The notes beneath the pieces were generated by a model. That model was given only the letters and a program-made list of their open reading frames with translations. It was not told where the DNA came from and made no database searches. Shown here piece after piece: positions 17,913 through 25,607 of a DNA stretch of 64,000 nt. The position numbers were made by a program, and so were the translations under genes. Position 1 is the first letter of the stretch, and every line of letters starts with the position of its first letter. The DNA lies in assembly GCF_944388875.1 (NCBI RefSeq), contig NZ_CALXKQ010000014.1, positions 1 through 64,000 on the forward strand, written 5' to 3'. This DNA comes from an uncultured Brachyspira sp. GTDB taxonomy: Bacteria; Spirochaetota; Brachyspiria; Brachyspirales; Brachyspiraceae.

Positions 17913-19002
17913 AATTATAAAAAAAGCTATAAATGATTTAGTTTGGTTTATTCCATTTAAAAGATTTAGAAATAGTATTAGGGTATTACTGCATTATTTT
18001 TTTAACAAATTGGATAAATTAGATAAGTTAGATAAATTAGGAATTTTAGATAAGATAGATTATATTATAGCTGAATATGATAATAGTGGATTTGATGATT
18101 GTGTAATAATCCAATGTGATGGGGGCTTTGCAGATCAAATTAATACATTTATTACTGGGAAATATATAGAATTGAATTATAATAAGAAAGTTAAATATGA
18201 TTTGGAATGGTATGACTATAACGGTCTTGATTGGAATAAGAAATTCAGAAGGAATTTTGAATTATTAAATATTTTTCCTGATATAGATTTTAATCTTGCT
18301 TCTAAAGAAGAAATTTATAGATACAAGTCTTTATATCATATGGATAACATAGAAATAGATTATAAAAGTCTTTACATTATTTCTAATTTAAAAAAGCTTC
18401 ATTTGTTTTCTAGATATAAAGAAATATATTTTTATAATTCATATAAAGATTTATTTGATGAAATTCTTGACTTTGATAAATATTTATATCCAAAATTAGA
18501 CAATAATAATTTGGAAGTTTATAATAATATAAAATCATCTGATTGCCCTATTGCTATTCACATACGTCTTGGCGATTTAGAAGATTGGGGAAAAGAAATT
18601 CTAAGTACTGATTATTTAAAAAAATCTGTAAAATTTATTACTGAAAAGATAAAGCCTTCTACCCCTAAATTTTTTATTTTTTCTAATGATATAAACTATG
18701 TAAAAGAAATGATCTGGAAAGATGAACTTTGTAAATATCAATATGAATTTGTAGTTAATAATGATAATGATAAAGGCTATATAGATTTTTATCTTATTAG
18801 TAAATGTAAGCATGTTATAGGTTCTGTTGGTAGGTTTGCTCTTACTTCTTATAATTTTATAAAATATGATCATAAGACTTTATTATTACCTAATAATATT
18901 AACAAAGATATTATAGAAGATTTTAGAAATACTAATTTTTACGATATCGAAGAAAATGAAAATTTATTTATTATAAGTTATAACAAAAATATTAAAAATT
19001 AA
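17905..19002 (+). CDS. Glycosyltransferase, GT11 (alpha-1,2-fucosyltransferase-like)
   Basis: The HIRLGD motif (219-224) is the HxRxGD donor-binding signature of GT11 and related fucosyltransferases, and QCDGGFADQIN (70-80) resembles the family's N-terminal GGLGNQ region. The C-terminus DFYLISKCKHVIGSVGRFALTSY fits as well. The 365-residue length is somewhat longer than usual. The N-terminus begins with DLVWFIPFKRFRN (11-23), shared in kind with the FkbM protein at 7709, then LDK triplets from 9-bp DNA repeats. AGGAG lies 8 bases before ATG. It probably modifies a surface glycan and is predicted to be phase-variable. Confidence 0.75.
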   Translation: MDKIIKKAINDLVWFIPFKRFRNSIRVLLHYFFNKLDKLDKLDKLGILDKIDYIIAEYDNSGFDDCVIIQCDGGFADQINTFITGKYIELNYNKKVKYDLEWYDYNGLDWNKKFRRNFELLNIFPDIDFNLASKEEIYRYKSLYHMDNIEIDYKSLYIISNLKKLHLFSRYKEIYFYNSYKDLFDEILDFDKYLYPKLDNNNLEVYNNIKSSDCPIAIHIRLGDLEDWGKEILSTDYLKKSVKFITEKIKPSTPKFFIFSNDINYVKEMIWKDELCKYQYEFVVNNDNDKGYIDFYLISKCKHVIGSVGRFALTSYNFIKYDHKTLLLPNNINKDIIEDFRNTNFYDIEENENLFIISYNKNIKN

Positions 19003-19122
19003 TTTTGTATTGATTATACATATTATAATATTGCTTATTAGATTTTTATATTTTTAATTCAGTTGTAATTAATTTTATTTTATAATATAATATAATAAAA
19101 AAATAATATAAGTAAAATAATT

Positions 19123-19497
19123 ATGAAATATTCAGAAATAAATGATGAAGGCATAGAAAAATTAATGAATATTTTTTATGCTAAAATAAGAGTTCATGAA
19201 GAATTAGGTCCAATATTTAATGGGGCAGTTGGTATTGATGATGAATCTTGGGAAAGACATAAAGAGAAAATAGCTAAATTTTGGAAAACTATACTTCTAA
19301 ATGAAAATCTTTATATGGGTAATCCTGTTCAGCCTCATATTAATTTACTTCCTTTTGATATTAAATTATTTGATGTTTGGCTTGGTTTATTCAAAGAATG
19401 CCTAAATGAAGTTTTTGAAGAAAAAGCTGCTAATCAATATTATCAAGTTGCTGAAAATATAGGAAGAAACTTTAAAGCCGTATTATTTCAGCAATAA
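19123..19497 (+). CDS. Group III truncated haemoglobin
   Basis: A 124-residue 2-on-2 globin, closely patterned on Campylobacter Ctb. Visible haem-pocket residues: Tyr19 (B10), His46 (E7), proximal His72 in QPHINLLPF, and Trp86 (G8). Group III globins bind O2 very tightly and are linked to oxygen or nitrosative stress rather than O2 transport, which would suit an oxygen-exposed gut anaerobe. It is a single gene with a strong terminator and no NO-detoxification partners next to it. Confidence 0.9.
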   Translation: MKYSEINDEGIEKLMNIFYAKIRVHEELGPIFNGAVGIDDESWERHKEKIAKFWKTILLNENLYMGNPVQPHINLLPFDIKLFDVWLGLFKECLNEVFEEKAANQYYQVAENIGRNFKAVLFQQ

Positions 19498-19512
19498 ATA
19501 TATAATAAAATT

Positions 19513-19549
19513 AAGCAAAGAATGATTATTTTATTCTTTGCTTTTTTAC
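19513..19549. terminator. Terminator between globin and MarR genes
   Basis: Perfect 11-bp stem AAGCAAAGAAT/ATTCTTTGCTT (19513-19523 and 19533-19543) running into TTTTT. It lies between convergent genes. Confidence 0.88.
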
Positions 19550-19553
19550 TATT

Positions 19554-19967
19554 TTAATTTGACATATTTTTTCTTATTTTTTTTAAGATTCTAATTAAAT
19601 TATCAGTACTCTCTTCATCAATACCATTAATCAATTTTTCTAAAAAATTTTTTTCGTATTCTTCTATTATTGGTAATTCATTTTTAGCTTTTTCAGTAAG
19701 GAATAATGAGAATGCTCTTTTATCAGATTCATTTTCTTTTCTTTTTATAAGAGACTTTTTCTCTAATTTATCTATAATAGCTTTTACAGTATTTTGATCC
19801 TTATCCAATTTTGATGCGAGCTGTTTTTGAGATACGCCTTCCTCTTTTAAAAGTTCTTTCAGAATTACCAGCTGTTCTGGTGTAATATTAAAATTATTTA
19901 TTTGTTTGCCTACATACTGATATATTTTTCTTGCTGTATAGCAAATATCATATCCTATATTCTTAAT
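19554..19967 (-). CDS. MarR-family transcriptional regulator
   Basis: A winged-helix repressor of the MarR/SlyA type: TPEQLVILKELLKEEGVSQKQLASKLDKDQNTVKAIIDKLEKKSLIKRKENESDKRAFSLFLT spans the recognition helix and wing. The first ATG in frame (20030) would add a hydrophobic 21-residue stretch alien to MarR proteins. A perfect GGAGG (19974-19978) lies 6 bases before an in-frame ATT (19967), giving 137 residues and a normal N-terminal helix, so I place the start there. A promoter with an operator-like palindrome lies at 20252-20280. The target is unknown; the ankyrin gene is divergent. Confidence 0.75.
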   Translation of the reverse strand: MKNIGYDICYTARKIYQYVGKQINNFNITPEQLVILKELLKEEGVSQKQLASKLDKDQNTVKAIIDKLEKKSLIKRKENESDKRAFSLFLTEKAKNELPIIEEYEKNFLEKLINGIDEESTDNLIRILKKIRKNMSN

Positions 19968-20251
19968 ACAAAACCTCCAAATATATAATAATAATGCTAT
20001 CATAAATATATACTTTATGATAGCATGCATTTTGTTTTTTGTTAATGTATATTTATATTTTATTGAACCTGCTTAACTTTTTCTATCAATATATTTAAAT
20101 ATTTTCCATACTGTCTTTTGACATTATAAACGTATTTTTGCCTTCTTTTAAGTTTGAAACTTTTTACAAATAAGTATATCTTAAAAAGATAATAAATATG
20201 TTTATTAGTATTTTAATCAAGTTTATACTCATTATAAAGTATTATATTTAT

Positions 20252-20280
20252 AATATAATACGCATACGTATGATTGTCAA
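20252..20280 (-). promoter_or_regulatory. Minus-strand promoter with palindrome CATACGTATG in its spacer
   Basis: On the minus strand TTGACA (20280-20275), a 17-base spacer and TATATT (20257-20252). The perfect 10-bp palindrome CATACGTATG (20263-20272) lies inside the spacer, a classic repressor-operator position. It points toward the MarR gene, but the leader would be over 200 bases. The 20031-20396 gap otherwise holds AT-rich sequence and the ankyrin gene's promoter. Confidence 0.45.
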
Positions 20281-20396
20281 TACTAAAATCATATTTTTTT
20301 TAGTATTAATTACAAAAATTTAAAAAGTTATGAAAATATTATACAAATGCTTAGTTAATATGTTATAATATAATATATTTTAGTTTGGAATTTACT

Positions 20397-21542
20397 ATGT
20401 TAAGAAATATATTTTTCGTACTTTTATTATCAACTGTATTTTTATATACTCAGGAAAATCAGGAATTACCAGTTAATATACCAATGATAAAGGCTGTTGC
20501 TGATAATAATATAAATGCTTTAAAAGATTTAATAAAAAAAGGCAGTGATGTGAATGTGAAAGACAGTGAAGGAAATACTCCTCTGATATGGGCTTCATTG
20601 CTGGGATATCAGGATATAGTAAAAGAGCTTATATCAAGCGGGGCAGATATAAATGCATGCAATAATTTTGGAAATACTCCTATAATGGGGGCTATATTGG
20701 AAGGCAATAATTCTACTATAAGAGAACTCATATCAAATGGGGCTGATTTGAATGCCAAGAATAATGATGGATGGACTTCTGTTATGTGGGCTTCTGTTAA
20801 TGGCAATTTATCTGTTTTAAAGATGCTTGTTAATGCTAGGGCTAAAATTGATGTTGAGGATGTTAATGGAAATACGCCGCTTATGATAGCAGCCGACAGC
20901 GGATATATTGATGTAATAAAGGAGCTTATAGAATTAGGTGCTGATGTAAATGCCAAGAATAAGTCAGGCGACACTGCTATAATGATAGCTTCTGTAAATG
21001 GGGATTTGGACAGTGTGCAGGAACTTATTAAATCTGGTGCTGATATAAATGCAAAGGGTTCAAATGGAGGATGTGCTATTATATATGCCTGCAGATTTGG
21101 AAGAGCTGAGGTGGCTGAAGAGCTTATAAAAAATGATGCTGATATTAATATAGCTGCTGATGACGGTACTACGCCTATATTAGCTGCTTGTATAGATGGT
21201 TATTCAAGTATAGTAAAAATGTTAATAAATGCTGGTGCTGATGTTGATATAGCTGATAATAAAGGCTATACTCCTTTAATAGTTTCGTCTGTAGAGGATC
21301 ATATTGCCATAGTTGAAACTTTGCTTAATTCGGGTGCTGATATTAATGCTTCTACCAAAGAAGGTTATAATGCATTAATGGGTGCTGCTGTAAAAGGCAA
21401 TCTTGAAATGGCTCAGGTTTTGATTGATGCGGGGGCTGATGTAAATAGTAAGGCACGAAATGGAAAAACAGCATTAAGCCTTGCTGAAGAAAAAGAGAAT
21501 CAAGAAATGATAGATTTATTAAAAGCTAATGGGGCAAAATAA
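20397..21542 (+). CDS. Exported ankyrin-repeat protein
   Basis: An N-terminal signal peptide (MLRNIFFVLLLSTVFLYTQ) is followed by about 10-11 ankyrin repeats of 33 residues (for example GNTPLIWASLLGYQDIVKELISSGADINA) filling residues 30-381. The repeats probably bind a protein partner in the periplasm or at the surface. The ATG at 20397 is chosen over a TTG at 20385 because it gives a clean signal peptide. A second ankyrin gene lies at 23826. The partner cannot be read from the sequence. Confidence 0.9.
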   Translation: MLRNIFFVLLLSTVFLYTQENQELPVNIPMIKAVADNNINALKDLIKKGSDVNVKDSEGNTPLIWASLLGYQDIVKELISSGADINACNNFGNTPIMGAILEGNNSTIRELISNGADLNAKNNDGWTSVMWASVNGNLSVLKMLVNARAKIDVEDVNGNTPLMIAADSGYIDVIKELIELGADVNAKNKSGDTAIMIASVNGDLDSVQELIKSGADINAKGSNGGCAIIYACRFGRAEVAEELIKNDADINIAADDGTTPILAACIDGYSSIVKMLINAGADVDIADNKGYTPLIVSSVEDHIAIVETLLNSGADINASTKEGYNALMGAAVKGNLEMAQVLIDAGADVNSKARNGKTALSLAEEKENQEMIDLLKANGAK

Positions 21543-21780
21543 CTAAACCCAATATAAAACATTATTTTATAATTAAACCATTCTATTAAGTACTTTTTAA
21601 ACTAGTATATTATTTTGTACAGCATTTTATAAAATATTAGTATAAATAAGTTTTCTATTAATTATATTTTTCAATTTTTTGTTTTTTAATCAAATATAAA
21701 TATATATTTTATTTATTTTTTATTATAAAATTATTTTTTAAACATCAATATAATTTGTAAAAACAATGTGTTATTTATCT

Positions 21781-21808
21781 TTGACAATTTATGTTCTTCT
21801 GTTATAAT
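21781..21808 (+). promoter_or_regulatory. Consensus promoter, leaderless for the Rpn-like gene
   Basis: TTGACA (21781-21786), a 16-base spacer and TATAAT (21803-21808), both perfect. The ATG at 21815 begins 6 bases after the -10 box, so the transcript should start at or next to the start codon. There is no Shine-Dalgarno. Confidence 0.75.
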
Positions 21809-21814
21809 TCAAGT

Positions 21815-22792
21815 ATGAAAGAGATTAACAGACTTAATGATTTATTTATGCGGTATCTAATCGGTAAAGAAGGCGACGAGGATATATTAGAAAATATTGT
21901 TAATGCTGTTTTAAATAATGCTGGTTTTGAATCAGTAAGCAACCTTGAAATTATTAATCCATATAATCTGCCTGAAAATGAAAATTTAAAAGAATCAATT
22001 CTTGACGTTAAAGCAAAAACAAAAGATGGAAAGAAAATAATTATTGAAATACAGCTTGTAGGAAATAATAATTTTGTAAAAAGAATTTTATATTATATAG
22101 CAAAGAATATAGTTTTAGATTTAAAAGAAAATGAAGATTATATTAATGTAAGCCAAATGATAAGCATTAGTTTCATAAATTTTAATTTAAATATTGGAAG
22201 CGAAACTGATATAAAGCGAGAACATAAATGTTTTACTCCGACTGATATTAATAATCATAATCTTAGATTGGATGTATTTCAAATGCATTTTATAGAGATA
22301 AAAAGGTTTATAGATATATTAAAAAACATTAGTATAGATGAATATAATAAAAATAAACTTTTATCTTGGATAGATTTTTTAACGACAAAAGATTTAGAAA
22401 AAGATATTGATAAGTTAATAGGAGGTAATGAAATTATGAGTAAAGTAATAGATAAATATAAAAGATTTGTAGCAGATGAAAAAGAGATGGAAGCATATAA
22501 CGAGAGAGATACTTTTCTTTACGGACAGGCTGTAATGCTTCAGTATGAAAGAGAGGAAGGAAAAAAAGAGGGAATAGAAATAGGTTTTCAGCATGGTATA
22601 GAAAAAGGTATAGAAAAAGGTATAGAAAAAGGTATAGAAAAAGGTATAGAAAAAGGCAGACAGGAAGGTATAGAACAAGGTAAAAAATATGAGCAAATTG
22701 CTATAGCTAAGGGAATGAAAAACAAAAATATGGATTTAAACCTAATAAGTGAATTAACAGGCTTGAGTATAGAAGAAATAGAAAAGATTTAA
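21815..22792 (+). CDS. Rpn/PD-(D/E)XK nuclease-family protein
   Basis: This belongs to the Rpn/PDDEXK_2 group, often labelled recombination-promoting nuclease or putative transposase. The opening KEINRLNDLFMRYLIG is typical; the nuclease core has Asp64 in SILDVKAKT and Glu78-x-Gln80 in IIIEIQ. A Lys/Glu-rich C-terminal region contains five perfect GIEK units encoded by a 12-bp DNA repeat, then a short helical end. The frame is also open 24 bases upstream, but the promoter fixes the ATG at 21815 (325 residues). Rpn-like proteins promote recA-independent recombination in E. coli; phage defence has been proposed for some. Its role here is open. Confidence 0.8.
   Translation: MKEINRLNDLFMRYLIGKEGDEDILENIVNAVLNNAGFESVSNLEIINPYNLPENENLKESILDVKAKTKDGKKIIIEIQLVGNNNFVKRILYYIAKNIVLDLKENEDYINVSQMISISFINFNLNIGSETDIKREHKCFTPTDINNHNLRLDVFQMHFIEIKRFIDILKNISIDEYNKNKLLSWIDFLTTKDLEKDIDKLIGGNEIMSKVIDKYKRFVADEKEMEAYNERDTFLYGQAVMLQYEREEGKKEGIEIGFQHGIEKGIEKGIEKGIEKGIEKGRQEGIEQGKKYEQIAIAKGMKNKNMDLNLISELTGLSIEEIEKI
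22595..22654 (+). repeat. In-frame 12-bp repeat (GGTATAGAAAAA)x5
   Basis: Five identical 12-bp units encode GIEK in the Rpn-like protein. Because 12 is a multiple of 3, copy-number change alters protein length, not frame. Confidence 0.97.
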
Positions 22793-22933
22793 ATTATTTT
22801 TATTTCCAGCATAACTTCATATTATTATAATAATTCTAATAAATAAACTTTAATATAAAATTTTTTGTAAATTAATTTTTTATTATATAATATCTATATA
22901 TGTTTTAAATAATAATATTTAGGATTTATTAAT

Positions 22934-23674
22934 ATGAATAAAATAGAAGAGTATTTTTTGCAGCAAAATAAAATAAAGTTTTCAAATATTGTATGCAATT
23001 CTCATAATAAAAAAATAATATTAAGAAACCCCAAAAAAAATACTAATAAAGGCATCAAGATAATGAAAGAAATAAAAAATGAAGAATTAAAAAAAATATA
23101 CAGTGAAGTTGAGAAATGCATGAAATGTGAGGCATTATGCAATAGCAGGTTAAATGTAGTATTTGGACGCGGAAATGAAGAGCCTGATATAGTATTCGTT
23201 GGAGAAGCCCCTGGAGCAGATGAAGATAAACAAGGACTTCCATTTGTAGGAAGAGGAGGAAAACTGCTTGATAAATGGATTGAGCAGCTTAATATAAGTA
23301 AAGAAAAATATTATATTATGAATGCCTTAAAATGCCGCCCTCCTGAAAATAGAGATCCTTTGCCTGAAGAAAAAGCAAACTGCAGAGATTTCTTTGTAAG
23401 GCAGCTTCAAATACTCAACCCTAAAATAATATGTGCATTGGGAAGGCATGGTTTTGGTAATTTAATAGATTTTGATTTGAAAACTCCATTTGGAAAGGCA
23501 AGAAATAAAGTTCATTATTATAATAACAATGGAAAAGATGTAGCTGTTATAGCAACTTATCATCCTGCTTATATTTTAAGGAATCAGAAAGAAGAACAAA
23601 AAGTAATAGATGATTTAAACTTCATGCTTAGCGAATTGGAAAAAGTTAGAAATAGATTAAAAAATAATTTTTGA
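22934..23674 (+). CDS. Family 4 uracil-DNA glycosylase
   Basis: Removes uracil from DNA; the family carries a 4Fe-4S cluster. Cluster ligands are Cys62-x2-Cys65, Cys134 and Cys150 (15 residues apart). Motif A is [17 protein letters not shown] (90-106) and the C-terminal motif is HPAYILR. The first 43 residues are unusual; an ATG at 23063 would give the family-typical start [19 protein letters not shown] (203 residues), so the upstream start is uncertain. It probably prevents C-to-U mutations in base-excision repair. Confidence 0.9.
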   Translation: MNKIEEYFLQQNKIKFSNIVCNSHNKKIILRNPKKNTNKGIKIMKEIKNEELKKIYSEVEKCMKCEALCNSRLNVVFGRGNEEPDIVFVGEAPGADEDKQGLPFVGRGGKLLDKWIEQLNISKEKYYIMNALKCRPPENRDPLPEEKANCRDFFVRQLQILNPKIICALGRHGFGNLIDFDLKTPFGKARNKVHYYNNNGKDVAVIATYHPAYILRNQKEEQKVIDDLNFMLSELEKVRNRLKNNF

Positions 23675-23825
23675 AGTTATAATGAACATTTAATATTAGA
23701 ATTTATGATATAGTTTAAATTGAGTTTATAGATAGAAAACATAAAACAATTTTATTAGCAGTAATAAAAAATTATAATTTCTAATATTTTTTGTTATTTA
23801 AATATATATAATTGAGAGTGTATGA

Positions 23826-24632
23826 TTGAGAGTGTATAATAGAAAAAAAATATGTTTAATTTTGATATTTATAATGCATATTTATATGATTCCTAACCTA
23901 TTCAGTGAAGATATGGATTATGAAAACAATATATTAAACAATTCAAACATTCCTAAAAAACCAAGCATATTTGATTATATAACGCATGATAATAAATTAA
24001 TACATATCATAGAAAAAATAGATAAATATTTGGAAAATGGCGGTGATATTAATATAACAAATCAAAATGGAAATACTTTACTCATGGAAGCAGTTTCAAT
24101 AGGCTATTATGACTTGACTGATTATTTGATAGAAAAAAATGCTGATGTATCAATAACTAATGCAAAAGGTGAAAATGCATTAATATTGTCTGCTAATTAT
24201 CCATACATAATGAATCTTCTTATAAATAATAAAGCTGATATTAATGCTGCTGATAATAATGGAAAAACAGCCCTGCACTATTCATGCGAATGCGGAGATT
24301 TATATTCTGTTAAACTTCTTATAAAAAATAGTGCTGATATACATAAAAGAGATATATTAGGTAAAACAATACTTATGTATGCAGTTGAAAATGAAAATTT
24401 AAATCTTATAAAATATTTAGTAGAAGAATTAAATGTTGATATCAATGAAAAAGATGATTGGGGACAAAATGCCATATTTTATGCTACAAAGATAGAAATA
24501 GCTAGATATTTAATTTATAATAATATAGACTACAAAGAAGCCAATTCAATAGGATTAAAGGCTTATGAAGTTATGAAATATAACGGATATATTAATGTAT
24601 CTACATATTTAAGGAAATTGGAAAAAAGATAA
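23826..24632 (+). CDS. Exported ankyrin-repeat protein 2
   Basis: A basic, hydrophobic N-terminus (RKKICLILIFIMHIYMIPNLFS) acts as signal sequence, then about six ankyrin repeats (GDINITNQNGNTLLMEAVSIG...). No ATG is available: the start is TTG at 23826 or GTG at 23832, within a tandem duplication of ATTGAGAGTGTATG (from 23811). The 268 residues diverge from the 20397 protein outside the ankyrin consensus. Probably periplasmic; partner unknown. Confidence 0.8.
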   Translation: MRVYNRKKICLILIFIMHIYMIPNLFSEDMDYENNILNNSNIPKKPSIFDYITHDNKLIHIIEKIDKYLENGGDINITNQNGNTLLMEAVSIGYYDLTDYLIEKNADVSITNAKGENALILSANYPYIMNLLINNKADINAADNNGKTALHYSCECGDLYSVKLLIKNSADIHKRDILGKTILMYAVENENLNLIKYLVEELNVDINEKDDWGQNAIFYATKIEIARYLIYNNIDYKEANSIGLKAYEVMKYNGYINVSTYLRKLEKR

Positions 24633-24704
24633 TGCTGATTATAAAAAATATCTTTAAGTATTTTTTTTATAAACCGAGAATATTTACAGCATATTGGAGT
24701 TTAT

Positions 24705-25541
24705 ATGAATATCAAGGTTATTTTACTCTTTGTTACTATAAATATATTGCTTTTCGCTCAATATACATCCGTAACTAATAATAATATATTAGTTAATACA
24801 GGAGAAGGAAGGGTTGATTATACAACATATACAATATATGCTGATGCTACAGCAGATTTTATTACAGATACCCGCCTTCACCCAGAAGCATTGTTAATAT
24901 TACAGCAGCAGGCTGAAGAAGAAACAGTAAAAACATTGTATGATACATTAGGAAATATACCTATAGACAGTGATGATACTATATATAATATCATAGAAAA
25001 CAATATAATATTAAAAGAAAAAGTTGTAAGTTCTATAAATAATGCCAGACTTGTAGGGATATCCTACCCTAGCAGAACAAGTGTAAAAGTTCTTATGGCT
25101 TTAGATATGACAACAAATAATTTAATGGCAGACCTTGTAAATAACATAAATGTATATAAAACTGACCCAATAATAACATATTTTGATACTGGTACAGATT
25201 ATGACAGCCTTGTAATAGATGCAAGAAATATAGGATTTACACCATCATTATTCCCAACAGTATATGATGAAAATGGTAATGAAATATACAGTATAGCTTA
25301 TATAAATAAAGCTATAGCAGCTACTAATGGCTATATTACATATTCTACAAATTCTTTCCTAACTAATGGAAATATTACTAATATAGTAGGTCAAAATCCA
25401 TATAATATAGTTGCTTGGAGAGCTAGAGGAAGACTTGCAAGCGATTTAGTTATAGGAAATGAAGATGCAAGCATTATAATGAGTAGTACTAAGTTAAAAA
25501 ATGCTATAAAAAATTGCAAAGTTGTATTCATAATTGACTAA
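24705..25541 (+). CDS. Exported protein of unknown function
   Basis: A signal peptide (MNIKVILLFVTINILLFA) precedes a 260-residue body. The N-terminal half (GEGRVDYTTYTIYADATADF ... QQQAEEETVKTLYDTLGNI) looks like the repeated LPP20-type pattern of secreted spirochaetal proteins, but I cannot name a family. No lipobox Cys. The start has GGAG 7 bases upstream. It follows the ankyrin gene by 72 bases and may share its transcript. Confidence 0.75.
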   Translation: MNIKVILLFVTINILLFAQYTSVTNNNILVNTGEGRVDYTTYTIYADATADFITDTRLHPEALLILQQQAEEETVKTLYDTLGNIPIDSDDTIYNIIENNIILKEKVVSSINNARLVGISYPSRTSVKVLMALDMTTNNLMADLVNNINVYKTDPIITYFDTGTDYDSLVIDARNIGFTPSLFPTVYDENGNEIYSIAYINKAIAATNGYITYSTNSFLTNGNITNIVGQNPYNIVAWRARGRLASDLVIGNEDASIIMSSTKLKNAIKNCKVVFIID

Positions 25542-25607
25542 TTTTCTATTCATTTTTTTTAAAAATATGGTATATTATCAATAAGTAATATATTAAGGCA
25601 TTTTTAA

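Noticed and set aside
19968-20030. Membrane-anchored MarR starting at 20030
   Set aside because: The added hydrophobic residues are foreign to MarR proteins and a Shine-Dalgarno lies inside this stretch.
22415-22696. Antisense ORF with phenylalanine-rich repeats
   Set aside because: It is the mirror of the GIEK repeat on the opposite strand, with no promoter or Shine-Dalgarno.
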